A stretch of DNA of 60,721 nucleotides from Candidatus Udaeobacter sp. (lineage in GTDB: Bacteria > Verrucomicrobiota > Verrucomicrobiia > Chthoniobacterales > UBA10450): the NCBI GenBank assembly GCA_013372845.1, contig JAALOD010000007.1, positions 1 to 60,721 of the forward strand, read 5' to 3'. The position numbers and the translations under genes were made by a program. The notes under the pieces were generated by a model. The model saw only the letters and a list, made by a program, of their open reading frames with translations, searched no databases and had not been told where the DNA came from. Every line of letters starts with the position of its first letter. Position 1 is the first letter of the stretch. Positions 28,078 to 37,717 of the stretch are shown piece after piece.

Positions 28078-28730
28078 GAGATTCCTTTGATTCCGAGATT
28101 GGCGAACGACCCGGCAGGCGCTAGTCCGGCGAGTCGCTCTTTTTGTTGTTGATAAATCATGTAAAGACTGCCGGCTTTCGCGTCGAAGCCGACGTCATTC
28201 ACACTCAGGACGCGCATGCCGAGACTGACCTTGGCCCGGATCGGGTTGAGCGACGGATCGAATGCTTCCTCGGTAATGCTGAAATCGGTTAGACGCACCG
28301 GAATGATCCGGTTCTTACTCCAGATCAAAAGCGTGAGCGCCGACTGCATCGGGATGATCTCCAGCGTGCCGGATTTGGAGAGCGCGTTATTCGACTGTAA
28401 CTGCTGGCTTGTTGGATAAACGATCGCTTCCAGCGCTGCCAGTTGCGGCTGAATTCCGGCCTCAACGGCGTTTTGGTTTTGGTCGGGAAATTCGAGTTGA
28501 TCGCTCGCGTCGATTTCCGCATCGAGCTTGATCGTTTCCACTGGAGGCCCCGTTAGACGTAAAGCTTCGGAGCGATCTCCGCCCTCCTTCACCGCTTGCG
28601 GCTGTAATGTCCGGCTGAGGGTGTCGGGGTTGTATTGCAGCACGATGATTTTTTGCACCGCGCCAGAATCCGGATCCACCAGCACGATCCCGCCTTTCAC
28701 GAGCCGCGGAGAATTTGGAAACGCACTCAT
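28074..28730 (-). CDS. CIS tube protein (adaptor between tube and hub)
   Basis: 218 residues. It begins MSAFPNSPRLVKGGIVLVDPDSG and contains LQYNPDTLSRTLQPQ, SDQLEFPD and a segment near residue 125 ending LLIWSKNRIIPVRLTDFSI, the conserved pattern of the contractile injection system tube family (PF19266 type). Relatives act as the first ring of tube on the baseplate hub. It sits 4 bases from the LysM gene and after the two DUF4157 genes. Length is normal. Confidence 0.82.
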   Translation of the reverse strand: MSAFPNSPRLVKGGIVLVDPDSGAVQKIIVLQYNPDTLSRTLQPQAVKEGGDRSEALRLTGPPVETIKLDAEIDASDQLEFPDQNQNAVEAGIQPQLAALEAIVYPTSQQLQSNNALSKSGTLEIIPMQSALTLLIWSKNRIIPVRLTDFSITEEAFDPSLNPIRAKVSLGMRVLSVNDVGFDAKAGSLYMIYQQQKERLAGLAPAGSFANLGIKGIS

Positions 28731-28734
28731 ACGC

Positions 28735-31125
28735 CTAAGGGATCGGGTACTTCGTTAGGCCGCCGGTGATCAGGCCCTCCCATTTCGTTTGTTCCGCAGC
28801 CTTGCAGCCATGGTTCGTGTCGTTGTCGTAATCGCCTGTTGCGGCCTTGTCCTGTGCCATCAGCCTAGCCGCAACCGTTCCAGGATCCTTGCCCGAGGCT
28901 AGCGCCTTGGTCGCCTTGTCGGCCAGTGTGCAAGCAAGATTCATGTGGAACTGCTCGTGCTTGAGGAGCCGAGGCGACTCTGCCGACTGCCACTTCTCGA
29001 TCGCCACACCGATCTTGGGATCGCAGTCGGCTACGGCTGTGATTCCAGCGGTGTTCGGGAAAGGGGGCGCCGCGGCACAGATCGGCGGAGTGGCCGTCGG
29101 GCCGTCCCAACTGCCACCCGGGTTCTTCTTCAGGAAGTCCTTGCAGTCGGAGACTTGCTTGTCCAGACCGGTGGCTTTGCGATCAGTAGGATGCGCGAAC
29201 CTTGCCTGGGCCCAAGACGACGCGCTGTCGAACACCGCAGTCACCGTGTCCCCAGCCTTGATGGTCTTGGGCGTGTAGTCGTAATCCGTTTCGGCCGCCT
29301 TGGTGGCGCCCGACGGAGGCGTCCCATTAAAGTCCGCGAACGAAAGTGTCTTGCACCCAGCCGTCTTTGATGAAGTCGCTCCGGTCGTCGCTGGTAGTGC
29401 CCATTCAGGTATTTCCTGACGATGAGCTTGGAAGACCTCGGTCGCGGTTTTTCCCGTCAGGGACGCGAACTTGGGTACGACCACTGAAATCATTTTGCGA
29501 TAGGCATCCCGAAACTCTTTCAGAAGCGGCGGATCGCCATTCAACTCCGTTTTTATCTGATCCTCGCCGAGATCGATTCTGCTCCGAGACGCCGTAAGAA
29601 TACCCATTAAGAGAGCTTCCGTCGGGTGGAAGGTCGCTGCCGTCGCTGCCTCATACCGCGCCTGAATATCCCGCCAGTCGCTGATGATGCCTTTCAGCCA
29701 CTTACGTAGGCCGAAAGCCCTGATCCAGCTCTTATCTGATTCTTCCAGGGTAGGTTTGGCTGGTCCCGGCGCGGGCTTTCGCTGAAGGTGCCTTGCCTTT
29801 GCCGATCCGGTACTTTGTTGCACCACGTGCGTTAGCTCGTGTACGATTAGTTTTCGTCCTTCTATCGTTGTAGGCGCATATTGCCCTGTTCCAAAAACAA
29901 CATCACGTCCGACCGTGTAGGCCAACGCGTTCACTGCGCGCGCCGAGGCATCCGCGCGCGCATCCTGGTGCACGCGCACCTTGCCAAAGTCGTAGCCGAA
30001 GCGGTCCTCCATGAATCCCCGCGTGGCTGAGTCGAGTGGCTGGCCTGATGACTGTAGGACGTCGTCCACGATGGGCGGCGCGCCCGAGACTTCCCGATCA
30101 CTGGAGGCTTTTCGCTGGACGGTTTCCTCCTCTTTCTTTTTCGGTTCTTCAGCTTGGGTCTCGCCGGTCAATTTAATATCCGGCGCCCACGGACCTAAGG
30201 AGCTGCGCGGTGCGGACGATGGTACTCCTGGGTGGAAGCCGAGTTGCTCGCCGGCTAAGCCGAAGGAGAGCGGCGAAGGGCGCGGCGCCAGTTGGCCGGG
30301 GCTTATCATCTTGCTCCGAAGGTAGGCATCGAGCATCCGTTTCTCTGCCGCCTTCTCTTCATCGGTCTTGAGTCCCTCCCGAAACTTCGCCTGTTCCGTC
30401 GCCATCCGCGCCGTCTCTGCCCGGAATTTTTCGCTTTCTGTCAGCGCGGGCTTCTTTTCACGCGCTTTGCCTGCGCCTAACGTAAAGCTGAAAGTCGCCA
30501 TCACCTTGGTCGGTTTATCGACAGGCCCTTCGTAGGTGATTTTCATTTTCAGTCCCGGCTTGATCTTATCGAGCGGGATTTCCGGAATGCCGATTGGCAA
30601 TTCTTTGTGCGTCGCTGCGAGGGTTGCGACAGCTCCGGCCACGGCTGCGCCGGTGATGATTTTGCCGGGCAACGTCGCGATGAATGCGTCGCCCAGTTCC
30701 TCCGCCTTCTTCTTGATCTCCTTGCCGGGCGCAGTTTCCAGAAACGCTTCACCCACCTTCTTCGCGGCTTCCTGGTATTTTTCGGCTTCGCTCTTTGGCT
30801 TCTTCGGTTCTTCGCGCTGTACGGAAGCACCGGCAGGGAGTGGAGTAATCGAGTGCGCCGAAGAAGCGGCCCCGCCGACAACAGCTTCCGCTACGCGATC
30901 AGCCTCCTGTTCGTATTTGTCGCCCGGCTGGTTGACCACGAGCTTGGGTTGAAGCGCCCGACCGCTGCTCATCCGGTCGAGGCGTTTGCGTTTGCATTCC
31001 TCGCACTCGCCACTCGGTCCGGGCGTGCCGCCGCACGCGCATTTGCGTTGCAGCGAGCGGGGGGCAGGTTGGAAAGAACTAAGAGTAGCCGCCGGAGTTC
31101 GCGCGATCTGTGATTGAAAAATCAT
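28735..31125 (-). CDS. DUF4157 protein with C-terminal second HExxH motif
   Basis: 796 residues; ATG with a GAGGAGG ribosome-binding site. The N-terminus has a Cys cluster, CACGG...GECEECKR (residues 29-45), likely metal-binding. The eCIS core domain DUF4157 lies at about 345-440 and carries HELTHVVQQ (429-437), a zinc-protease-like site. Before it, KLVVNQPGDKYEQEADRVAE is the usual leader of this family. The C-terminal ~190 residues form a second domain with LLKHEQFHMNLAC (HEQFH at about 723) and a late NHGCKAAEQ, similar to DUF922-type putative peptidases. DUF4157 proteins are common in eCIS loci and are thought to be cargo or to help load it, so the C-terminal domain is a candidate effector (inference). 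Confidence 0.82.
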   Translation of the reverse strand: MIFQSQIARTPAATLSSFQPAPRSLQRKCACGGTPGPSGECEECKRKRLDRMSSGRALQPKLVVNQPGDKYEQEADRVAEAVVGGAASSAHSITPLPAGASVQREEPKKPKSEAEKYQEAAKKVGEAFLETAPGKEIKKKAEELGDAFIATLPGKIITGAAVAGAVATLAATHKELPIGIPEIPLDKIKPGLKMKITYEGPVDKPTKVMATFSFTLGAGKAREKKPALTESEKFRAETARMATEQAKFREGLKTDEEKAAEKRMLDAYLRSKMISPGQLAPRPSPLSFGLAGEQLGFHPGVPSSAPRSSLGPWAPDIKLTGETQAEEPKKKEEETVQRKASSDREVSGAPPIVDDVLQSSGQPLDSATRGFMEDRFGYDFGKVRVHQDARADASARAVNALAYTVGRDVVFGTGQYAPTTIEGRKLIVHELTHVVQQSTGSAKARHLQRKPAPGPAKPTLEESDKSWIRAFGLRKWLKGIISDWRDIQARYEAATAATFHPTEALLMGILTASRSRIDLGEDQIKTELNGDPPLLKEFRDAYRKMISVVVPKFASLTGKTATEVFQAHRQEIPEWALPATTGATSSKTAGCKTLSFADFNGTPPSGATKAAETDYDYTPKTIKAGDTVTAVFDSASSWAQARFAHPTDRKATGLDKQVSDCKDFLKKNPGGSWDGPTATPPICAAAPPFPNTAGITAVADCDPKIGVAIEKWQSAESPRLLKHEQFHMNLACTLADKATKALASGKDPGTVAARLMAQDKAATGDYDNDTNHGCKAAEQTKWEGLITGGLTKYPIP

Positions 31126-31274
31126 CGATTTCCTCCTCGATAGACAGCACGGGCGATCTGTTTACCACCGATTGCGGGCCTCGCTGGGCCATTCGCGCAA
31201 AGCGCAGGCTCGCGCGTTTGGGCGATAGTTCGCTCTTTCACTTCAACATTCTCCTTCTGCACTGTGCCTCACAC

Positions 31275-32369
31275 TCATTTGCGAACTGCCTCTGGTAATT
31301 CCGGGTCGCCGCGGCGATGGACTTTCCCGGGCTTCCATCCTTCGACGCGCTGGATCTCCCGGGCAAAAGTTTCGATCTGCTTATCGCTCAAATTTTTGAC
31401 TAGCGTCGTGACCGGCACTCCGAGCCCAGCCGCGACCGACCGGGCATACTCCGAAGGGACATTGGTGACATCCCCTGCTGGCGCAAACATGTTCATCATC
31501 AGCCGAATGTCCCGAGTCGTTTGATGCTTGCGCAAAAACGACCTAACCGCCTTCAGCCCGGTCTGCTCATTCGGGAAGATCGCGAAACGATGCTTACCCC
31601 ACTTGAGTTTTTTACCTTCGTAGGCTCCCCACTCCGCAGTGTCGGTGCTGTAATCCATGTTGCCGGGATTGTTGGCGAGCCACGATGATGAGCCTTCGCT
31701 GCGTACTTCCGTTTGATAGAGAACGTAACTCTTGCCGCCAACCTCAAGCGATTCGACCTCCCTTTCTCTTTCAGCGGTGGCAGCGGCCACGTGCACGGGC
31801 AAGGTATATTCCTGTTCGCCTTGACCGCGCTGCCGGGCAAGGATCATTCCGGTCGCCACGTGAGGCGACACCTTTGGCGTCGGCCGACGTTCAGACGAAG
31901 CGTTGGTGTCCGCTATCTGATCCGCTTCGCGCTCATGCGCCGCCGTGGGCGCTGTCGAAACAGATTCATCCGTGGCCGGCTGGCTCCGTTGTTGCACAAC
32001 GTGCGTCAACTCGTGAGCAAGCAATTTTTGACCAGCGTGCGTTGCCGGTGCGTAACCGCCGGCGCAAAAGACCACGTGGTGGCCAACGGTGTAGGCGCAC
32101 GCGTCGACAGCTGCAGCTGATTTGGTTGCCCGCGCGTCGGTGTGGACGCGGACGGCGCTGAAGTCGTGGCCGAAGCGTTGCTCCATGAATACACGCGTCG
32201 TGGCGTCGAGCGGTTGGCCCGATGACTCCAAGACTTCATCAACGATTCGTGGCGCAGCCGCAGAGACCGAGGATTCGTTAGGCGATTTGCGTTGCAGCCG
32301 CAGGTGCGAGAGTGATTGAACGGAAGTTAGCGTCCTTGGATCTGCTGTTGTTCGAGGTTGGAAAATCAC
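31275..32369 (-). CDS. DUF4157 protein with lysozyme-like C-terminal domain
   Basis: About 364 residues from a GTG at 32369 with GAGGA upstream. The start mirrors the neighbour (VIFQPRT against MIFQSQI). The DUF4157 core reads RIVDEVLESSGQPLD through AHELTHVVQQRSQP. The C-terminal domain (about 230-364) has NNPGNMDYSTDTAEWGAY, RFAIFPNEQTGLKAVRSFLRKH and MNMFAPAGDVTNVPSEYARSV, a pattern known from phage structural lysozyme-like domains (NPGN...F..E..G..A...L...YAP). It could be a peptidoglycan-active effector. The GTGA overlap with the previous stop shows coupling. It shares the same core as the 796-residue protein but has a different tail. Confidence 0.8.
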   Translation of the reverse strand: MIFQPRTTADPRTLTSVQSLSHLRLQRKSPNESSVSAAAPRIVDEVLESSGQPLDATTRVFMEQRFGHDFSAVRVHTDARATKSAAAVDACAYTVGHHVVFCAGGYAPATHAGQKLLAHELTHVVQQRSQPATDESVSTAPTAAHEREADQIADTNASSERRPTPKVSPHVATGMILARQRGQGEQEYTLPVHVAAATAEREREVESLEVGGKSYVLYQTEVRSEGSSSWLANNPGNMDYSTDTAEWGAYEGKKLKWGKHRFAIFPNEQTGLKAVRSFLRKHQTTRDIRLMMNMFAPAGDVTNVPSEYARSVAAGLGVPVTTLVKNLSDKQIETFAREIQRVEGWKPGKVHRRGDPELPEAVRK

Positions 32370-32614
32370 GAGATTGGTCCTCCTCGATAAATCGCGTCTG
32401 CGATCCGTTTGCCTGTCTCGCCGGGACTCGTTAGGCGAATCGCGCCCGTGTTGAGCCTTTCCGGATTGGTCCGCCACGCGGCAGGGAGACCCTTCTCCGC
32501 GAGCAATCCGCGCAACTCGTTTTCAAGTGCATCGCCAATCTGCCAACGCCCGCCCGGCGCGAAGCCATGCAAAACCAGCTCCTCGATGTACACGTCGATC
32601 TCGCGCGGGCTCAT
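32366..32614 (-). CDS. Small conserved-looking eCIS protein
   Basis: 82 residues from the ATG at 32614 (MSPREIDVYIEELVLHGFAPGGRWQIGDALENELRGLL...). It is embedded by ATGA with the end of the AAA+ gene and by GTGA with the DUF4157 start, so it is certainly part of the operon. Its sequence is helical with the motif IEELVLHGF, seen in small proteins between the ATPase and DUF4157 genes of eCIS loci. Role unknown; a chaperone for the following DUF4157 protein is one possibility. Confidence 0.75.
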   Translation of the reverse strand: MSPREIDVYIEELVLHGFAPGGRWQIGDALENELRGLLAEKGLPAAWRTNPERLNTGAIRLTSPGETGKRIADAIYRGGPIS

Positions 32615-34542
32615 TTCCAGCCTCCGATTTCCGCTTCGGTCAGCGGTTTTTCGAGCTTCTCGTACTCGAGCCGCGCGGCGCGCAGAAGATGCAGCATCCG
32701 CACCGGCTCGCCAGCGTCGGCGGCGGCGAAGGCGGCGTTGAGCGCGATACTGCGGATGTTGCCGCCCGAAATCGAGAGACGCGACAAACACTCGAGGTCT
32801 AGCGCGTCGGTCGGCGTCTTTGCCGGAAAAATTCGCCGCCAGATTTCCGCGCGTTGAGCCTGATCGGGAAATGGAAATTGCACCACGAAACGCAGCCGGC
32901 GCAGGAAGGCCGGATCCAGCCCTTCCTTCATATTGGTTGTTAGGATGGCGAGCCCGCGATAGGCTTCCATCCGTTGCAGCAGGTAGCTGATCTCGACGTT
33001 GGCATAACGATCGTGACTGTCTTTGACCTCGCTTCGTTTGCCGAAAAGCGCGTCGGCCTCGTCGAAAAGCAAAACAGCGCCACCTTCCTCCGCCGCATCG
33101 AAGACCCGGCGCAGATTCTTCTCCGTCTCGCCGATATATTTGCTCACGACCGCGCTGAGATCGATCCGAAACAGATCGAGCTCGAGTTCGTTCGCCAAAA
33201 TCTCGGCCGCGAGTGTTTTGCCGGTCCCGCTCGGTCCGGCAAAAAGCGCGCTCAGCCCGAGTCCTCGATTTGATTTCTCCGCAAAGCCCCATTCGTCGCA
33301 GACCCTCGCGCGGTGCCGCACCTGTAACGCAATCATTTGCAGAGTGCGCATCTGCGCCGCGGGCAGGACAATGTCAGCCCAGGTGGCGCTCGAGACGATG
33401 TGTTGGGCGAGGTCCTGCAAACGCGGACGTGCGCGCAATCGACAGGCCGCCCAAAGATCGTTGCTGTCTTTCTCGCCTAACGAACCAGCGGTCGCAAAGA
33501 TCGCAGCGGTACTGAAATCGAATTGTGAAACCAGCCGCTCGAGTTCGCCGTTCCAACCGCTCGTGCTCTCCCCGAGCGCGCGCTGCCACGCCTCACGCTG
33601 CTCGCCACTGGTCGGCTTACGCACTTCTACGGTCAGCGTGGCGCGTTCGATCTCAGGTCGAGGATCACGGGTGGAGATGAGCAGTGGAGTGCGCGTCAGC
33701 TCGATCCAGCGGTCAATCGCGAGCGCGTGCGCCGTATCTGCCGTCTCGAGACGGTCGCAGTCGAGCAAGAGCGCGGCGTTGCGCAGGATCGCCTCACGTT
33801 CCCAAAGCCGATGCAGGTTTTCCAGTTCGCCGAGGTTCACCGGTAAAAGTGCTGCTGGAAGCCGAAAGACGTCGACCGTCAGGCGTGCCGCCAGAGCGTT
33901 GGCAAGGATGCGCTTCGCTCCCGCATCTGGTCCGCAAAGCTGAAGCGCCGGGAACGGATGCCGGCTGGCAAACGCGGATTTCCACGCGCTTTCCAGCCGA
34001 TCAAGAGTCACGCGCTGCGAATCGGCCATCTCCGCCGTCTCGCGCAACGGCTCGACCAAACCAGCGAGCCGTCCATCCAGTTGCGATACACCGGTGAGGA
34101 AAAACAAAATCCGTTCATCGATCCGTAACCGACTACGGGCTAGCGGACCGTCGCCACAAATCTCGATTATGTGCCAACGTCGCAATGGCGAATCGTTTCC
34201 GAGTGCGTCCCAGTGCGCCTCGGAAAAGGCGGCCAGCGCAAGGCCGAACGACGGCCACGGGTTTCCACCCGATCCTTGCGCAGCAGCGCATTGGTTTGCG
34301 AAATCGCCCTCCAACTCCATGCCCGCGCAGAGCAGCGCGATCCGGCGTTCGAACTTGGACAACCGGAATATGGCGCAGAGCACGTCGAGCGCGCATGGAG
34401 CTGGCATGACTGCGCGCGCTTCGTTGAACGCTGAATCATCCGCAGGTTCGCCCCGCAGAAGCCGCGTCAACGCCGTCAATTCTGCCATCAGACAACGCTG
34501 ATTTGCAGCCGCCCAATCGACTACCGTTCCTTCGGTGTTCAT
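32611..34542 (-). CDS. AAA+ ATPase of eCIS (Afp15-like)
   Basis: 643 residues. The N-terminal ~350 residues are a variable helical domain with a degenerate ATPase-like fold. The C-terminal AAA+ domain has Walker A GPSGTGKTLAAE (about residue 435), Walker B GAVLLFDEADALFGKR, and a sensor region LAILTTNMKEGLDPAFLRRLRFVVQFPFPD. All key residues are present. This is the ATPase found in nearly all eCIS loci; its proposed role is particle assembly, disassembly or cargo loading. Start and stop overlap neighbours by four bases. Confidence 0.88.
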   Translation of the reverse strand: MNTEGTVVDWAAANQRCLMAELTALTRLLRGEPADDSAFNEARAVMPAPCALDVLCAIFRLSKFERRIALLCAGMELEGDFANQCAAAQGSGGNPWPSFGLALAAFSEAHWDALGNDSPLRRWHIIEICGDGPLARSRLRIDERILFFLTGVSQLDGRLAGLVEPLRETAEMADSQRVTLDRLESAWKSAFASRHPFPALQLCGPDAGAKRILANALAARLTVDVFRLPAALLPVNLGELENLHRLWEREAILRNAALLLDCDRLETADTAHALAIDRWIELTRTPLLISTRDPRPEIERATLTVEVRKPTSGEQREAWQRALGESTSGWNGELERLVSQFDFSTAAIFATAGSLGEKDSNDLWAACRLRARPRLQDLAQHIVSSATWADIVLPAAQMRTLQMIALQVRHRARVCDEWGFAEKSNRGLGLSALFAGPSGTGKTLAAEILANELELDLFRIDLSAVVSKYIGETEKNLRRVFDAAEEGGAVLLFDEADALFGKRSEVKDSHDRYANVEISYLLQRMEAYRGLAILTTNMKEGLDPAFLRRLRFVVQFPFPDQAQRAEIWRRIFPAKTPTDALDLECLSRLSISGGNIRSIALNAAFAAADAGEPVRMLHLLRAARLEYEKLEKPLTEAEIGGWK

Positions 34543-35803
34543 GGAGTAATCTCGATTCTGGGGTCGACGTAAAGACCGTTTGCATCCGCCACGAGCGGGC
34601 TTTCGGCGCCATCGATCTGCACGCGCATTAACTGGTTAGGGCTCGTGGCGAAGTCGTCCGGCACGGTAAACTCGAGCGTGGTGGAGGGCGGATCCGCCGG
34701 CGGACGCGCGGGGACGGGGATTGTTCCGCCACCGACCAGGATGGTAGCGCGCTGCGTTGCACCGACTGCCGGGTTGATCGTTAGGCTGGCGGCGCTGCCG
34801 AGCGCCGCGGTTGGCGGTGAGGCGACAATCTCCGGCACAAGCACAAACGCTGCGACGTTCGACTCTACTCCACGCCGGGTGTCCGTAGGAGCCGCCGGAT
34901 CGAAAGCAATCCGGTGCGCTACCTGCACTGCGTGCAAGCCCGCTTGTAGGTCCGCCGGGAGCGGGACGATGATCCGGCTCGCGCTGAGTTGATCATCGTT
35001 AGGAGTGATTTCGTGGTCGTCGTCGATCAGCACGACCGTCGTTTCGCCGCGCAAACGCTGACCATCGATGACGAGATTATAGCCGGCGAGAATTGGCTGA
35101 TCCGGCACAATCGGCGCGGCGTTGTTCTCCTGCGATTGAATCAACTCGATGACCGGACGCTCGAAGGGAATCACCTTGAGATTGCGCGCCCGCACCGGCA
35201 ACGTCGGCCGGACAGATTTGTCGGTCTCGATCAGAACAACGGTCGCCTTGTAAACCGCCGTCGGTCGATATTGCGATTGAAGGGCGGACCAGATTTTCGA
35301 GATCTCCTCGACAGGCATGACCTGCGGGACAATTTTGATTTGCTCGATCTGGTCCGCCAGATTCGCATTCGTTAGGGCGTTGGGTAGCGTGGTGGGCGGC
35401 GGCACCGGAATGGCGTCGCGAATCGCGTCACGGGTGAAGACCGGCATTTCGTGAAGGACCGACATGGCGTGTCGAGCAGGACCTCGGAATGGAAATCGGC
35501 CGAGCCGTAGGCAGTGAGCAGGTAGCTGAGGTCGAGCGCGAGCGGTGGGTTGGAGATGCGGTCGCCATTGGCGTTGTGCGTGGGCAGATCGTTATTGCGC
35601 CAACCTTGATTTTCGGTCGCTTGGAAGAGGAACAGATTGATCCGGTCGGGCGAAGCGGCGCCGTTCTCGATCCGGTCGGGCGCTTCGGCCGAAACCTTGA
35701 CGGTTCCGTTGAGAATGCCGTCGAGTCCATATTTGGCGACGCTGTTCTGGAGGAATTTTTGCAGCACTGCCGTGACGGCGGCGATAGCGAGTGGACTGCT
35801 CAT
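34539..35803 (-). CDS. DUF4255 tube-terminator cap with Ig-like tail (one frameshift)
   Basis: The N-terminal part (MSSPLAIAAVTAVLQKFLQNSV...LNLFLFQATENQGWRNNDLPTHNANGDRISNPPLALDLSYLLTAYGSADFHSEVLL) is the DUF4255/Pvc16 family, which caps the distal end of the tube. At about 35465 the frame must slip by one base to continue as MSVLHEMPVFTRDAIRDAI. In relatives the text is LLGYAM..LHE.PV, so one base is missing. After residue ~190 comes an extension with strand-rich repeats (YNLVIDGQRLRGETTVVLIDDD), as in IPT/Ig-like domains. The joined length is about 420 residues, longer than the bare Pvc16 type. Confidence 0.8.
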
Positions 35804-36438
35804 CGCGCGCCCTCCTTTCGTTGCTTGAGGTAAGCGTCGAGCGTGAGCGTGGGACCGGCATGGCGCGCTGGTTTGCGCGAAGGCAGGGGCGGCCCGGGCG
35901 CAGCGCGAACGTCGATCCGACCGATCGTGACCCGAACGATCGGGGCTTGATCGCGAGGTTCGTCGGGCAAAGATGCCAATACGGTTTCTGAGAGGAAAGC
36001 GCGGGGTTGCGCTCTCTGCGGCTTTGCGTGACTGGCTCGCAACGTCTTCGGCTTGGCGGCCTCATTTTTCTCGAGCGCGATCGCATTAGTTTGCGTCGAC
36101 TGTGCGTTTCGCTGCGAGTCGGTTTGCCTAACAACAAACGGTGCCGGCGCCTCTGGAATCCCCGGTGGAACGAGGAGCGTTTCCTGCACAACCTCGATTG
36201 GGGCTTCAGCCGCATCGCCGCGCGGCTGCGCGGGCTCGCCCTTTCGCGCTGTGACTGGAAGCAGCGACGGTTTGTCAGGCGGTGGAGTCATTTTCTCGCC
36301 GTTTGACTTCGGAGCAGCTTCGGTCTCGGGTGCCGCTTCCGCGGCTGAAGCCGGCAAAAACCGCGGGGCGATGATCGGCTCGACATGCGGAGCGGTGCCG
36401 CGAGCGCGCTCGACCAGTCTCGCGAGGAAATGCTTCAT
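35800..36438 (-). CDS. Linker-rich eCIS protein of unknown function
   Basis: 212 residues from the ATG at 36438 (MKHFLARLVERARGTAPHVEPIIAPRFLP). The middle is rich in Ala, Pro, Glu and Lys and probably disordered. The C-terminus has a conserved-looking short block, IVRVTIGRIDVRA, then LTLDAYLKQRKEG, a pattern seen in small genes between the gp26-like gene and the DUF4255 gene of eCIS clusters. Both ends overlap neighbours by four bases. Function unknown; assembly or anchoring has to remain a guess. Confidence 0.7.
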   Translation of the reverse strand: MKHFLARLVERARGTAPHVEPIIAPRFLPASAAEAAPETEAAPKSNGEKMTPPPDKPSLLPVTARKGEPAQPRGDAAEAPIEVVQETLLVPPGIPEAPAPFVVRQTDSQRNAQSTQTNAIALEKNEAAKPKTLRASHAKPQRAQPRAFLSETVLASLPDEPRDQAPIVRVTIGRIDVRAAPGPPLPSRKPARHAGPTLTLDAYLKQRKEGAR

Positions 36439-37160
36439 GCGGCAACCAGCTCCAGATAACTCTGCCGGCGCTGCGTCGGCAGACTGAGGATCTCGCGCTC
36501 GCTCCAGCCATAGGCGTGAGCCAGGGCGTCGATCTCGCGCAAGAGTCGCCGCGCTTGCGCCGCGATCTCGTCCCAAAAAAACTGTGCGATATCGAAAAGC
36601 ATTTCCCAACGCTGCCCGCAGCCCGGACAGGAAAACGAGATAATAATTTCCGCCTGCGGATCAGCTTCCAGCGTCGCGCGGCTGAGCGCTTTTATGGTCT
36701 CGTTAGGCAATTCGTCAGGCAAACTGGACTCGATCACACACCGGTCGATCAATCGGCGAAGACCCTGTGCCTCATCCGGTGCCGCGACGACTTCAGCCAG
36801 GTCGTGGCTGGTCGGGAGACGAAATCGAATCCGCGTTCCGTCTAGCTCGATTTCGCGCGCCGTTGCCGCTAATTCCTTCGGCTGCGCCAGCGCAGCAGTA
36901 TCGATCGGAAACTCAACCCGTTCGCCGCATTCCGGACATTCGGCAAATCCGGTCGCGGATGGCCCGAGCACGAGGGTCCGCAGTTGCAGCAAACGCGCAT
37001 CGCGTGCGCCGATTGTCAGGTCGGCCAGTTCATGGCGGCTCACTCCCGGGGACCCCGCGGCCAGCAGCGTCAGCGCTCGATCCAGCTCATGCTGCTGTCG
37101 GCCGCCTTCCCACACAGCGAGGATTTTCTCGGGTGAGAGAGGTTGCATCGGTTGCTCCAT
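36435..37160 (-). CDS. T4 gp26-like baseplate protein with Zn ribbon
   Basis: 241 residues from the ATG at 37160 (MEQPMQPLSPEKILAVWEGGRQQHELDRALTLL); an in-frame GTG at 37172 is an alternative. The family (T4_baseplate, gp26-like) shows LTIGARDARLLQLRTLVLGPSATGFAECPECGERVEFPID, with a zinc-ribbon CPEC near residue 70. A second pair, CPGCGQRWEMLFDIAQFFWDEI, lies near 190, so the two CxxC pairs may share a zinc ion. It lies right after the tube gene and overlaps the next gene. Confidence 0.75.
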   Translation of the reverse strand: MEQPMQPLSPEKILAVWEGGRQQHELDRALTLLAAGSPGVSRHELADLTIGARDARLLQLRTLVLGPSATGFAECPECGERVEFPIDTAALAQPKELAATAREIELDGTRIRFRLPTSHDLAEVVAAPDEAQGLRRLIDRCVIESSLPDELPNETIKALSRATLEADPQAEIIISFSCPGCGQRWEMLFDIAQFFWDEIAAQARRLLREIDALAHAYGWSEREILSLPTQRRQSYLELVAA

Positions 37161-37177
37161 GACCGAAGGCACCCGGT

Positions 37178-37702
37178 TTATGCCGGCTCAACAAAGGTTG
37201 GTTCGCTTGGTTCTTTCACGTCATAGTCGCGCTCCCAGCCTTCGTTCTCGAGCTTGATGTGTTGGATGGCGACGGCGTTGGCGTTGGCATCGAGATCCGA
37301 GAGAGCTTGGAATTCCGAGACCCACGAGCGATAAACCTTGTAGCTGATGGCAAGCTGGCCCGCTTCGTTGTAGACATCGATAATGATGTCTTTGCGGAAG
37401 TCCTTGAGCGAGACTTCCGCGCCCAGACCAGAGCCAAAGTTCCAAACTTTGTTCGCCCATTTCTCGAACTCGGTGTCGTGGGTAACGCCACGCTCGAGCG
37501 TGAGGGCCTCGTATTCAGTCCGGCCGGGTGATTTGCGACTGCTGCTCGGGTCGCCGCCTTCGCGGTGCTTCACGACTTCGGTGGTTCGCTTGAGTGCGCC
37601 GCACTTGCTGACACCGGCGACATAGCGCCCGTCCCATTTCACCCGGAATTTAAAGTTCTTATATGGGTCGAAGCGTTGAGGGTTAACACTGAATTGAGCC
37701 AT
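37178..37702 (-). CDS. Tail tube protein, gp19-like
   Basis: 174 residues. MAQFSVNPQRFDPYKNFKFRVKWDGRYVAGVSKCGALKRTTEVVKHREGGD is the signature of the T4 gp19-like/CIS tube family, followed by LTLERGVTHDTEFEKWANKVW and YKVYRSWVSEFQALSDLDANANAVAIQHIKLENEGWERD. It forms the inner tube that is driven out on contraction. A GGAG ribosome-binding site sits before the ATG. Directly upstream is the sheath gene, 15 bp away. Length is normal, all in one frame. Confidence 0.92.
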   Translation of the reverse strand: MAQFSVNPQRFDPYKNFKFRVKWDGRYVAGVSKCGALKRTTEVVKHREGGDPSSSRKSPGRTEYEALTLERGVTHDTEFEKWANKVWNFGSGLGAEVSLKDFRKDIIIDVYNEAGQLAISYKVYRSWVSEFQALSDLDANANAVAIQHIKLENEGWERDYDVKEPSEPTFVEPA

Positions 37703-37717
37703 AGGATAGTTCTCCGT

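Noticed and set aside
32477-33292. Long minus-strand frames rich in Arg over the AAA+ gene
   Set aside because: They are shadows of the ATPase gene in another frame, with biased composition and no domain.
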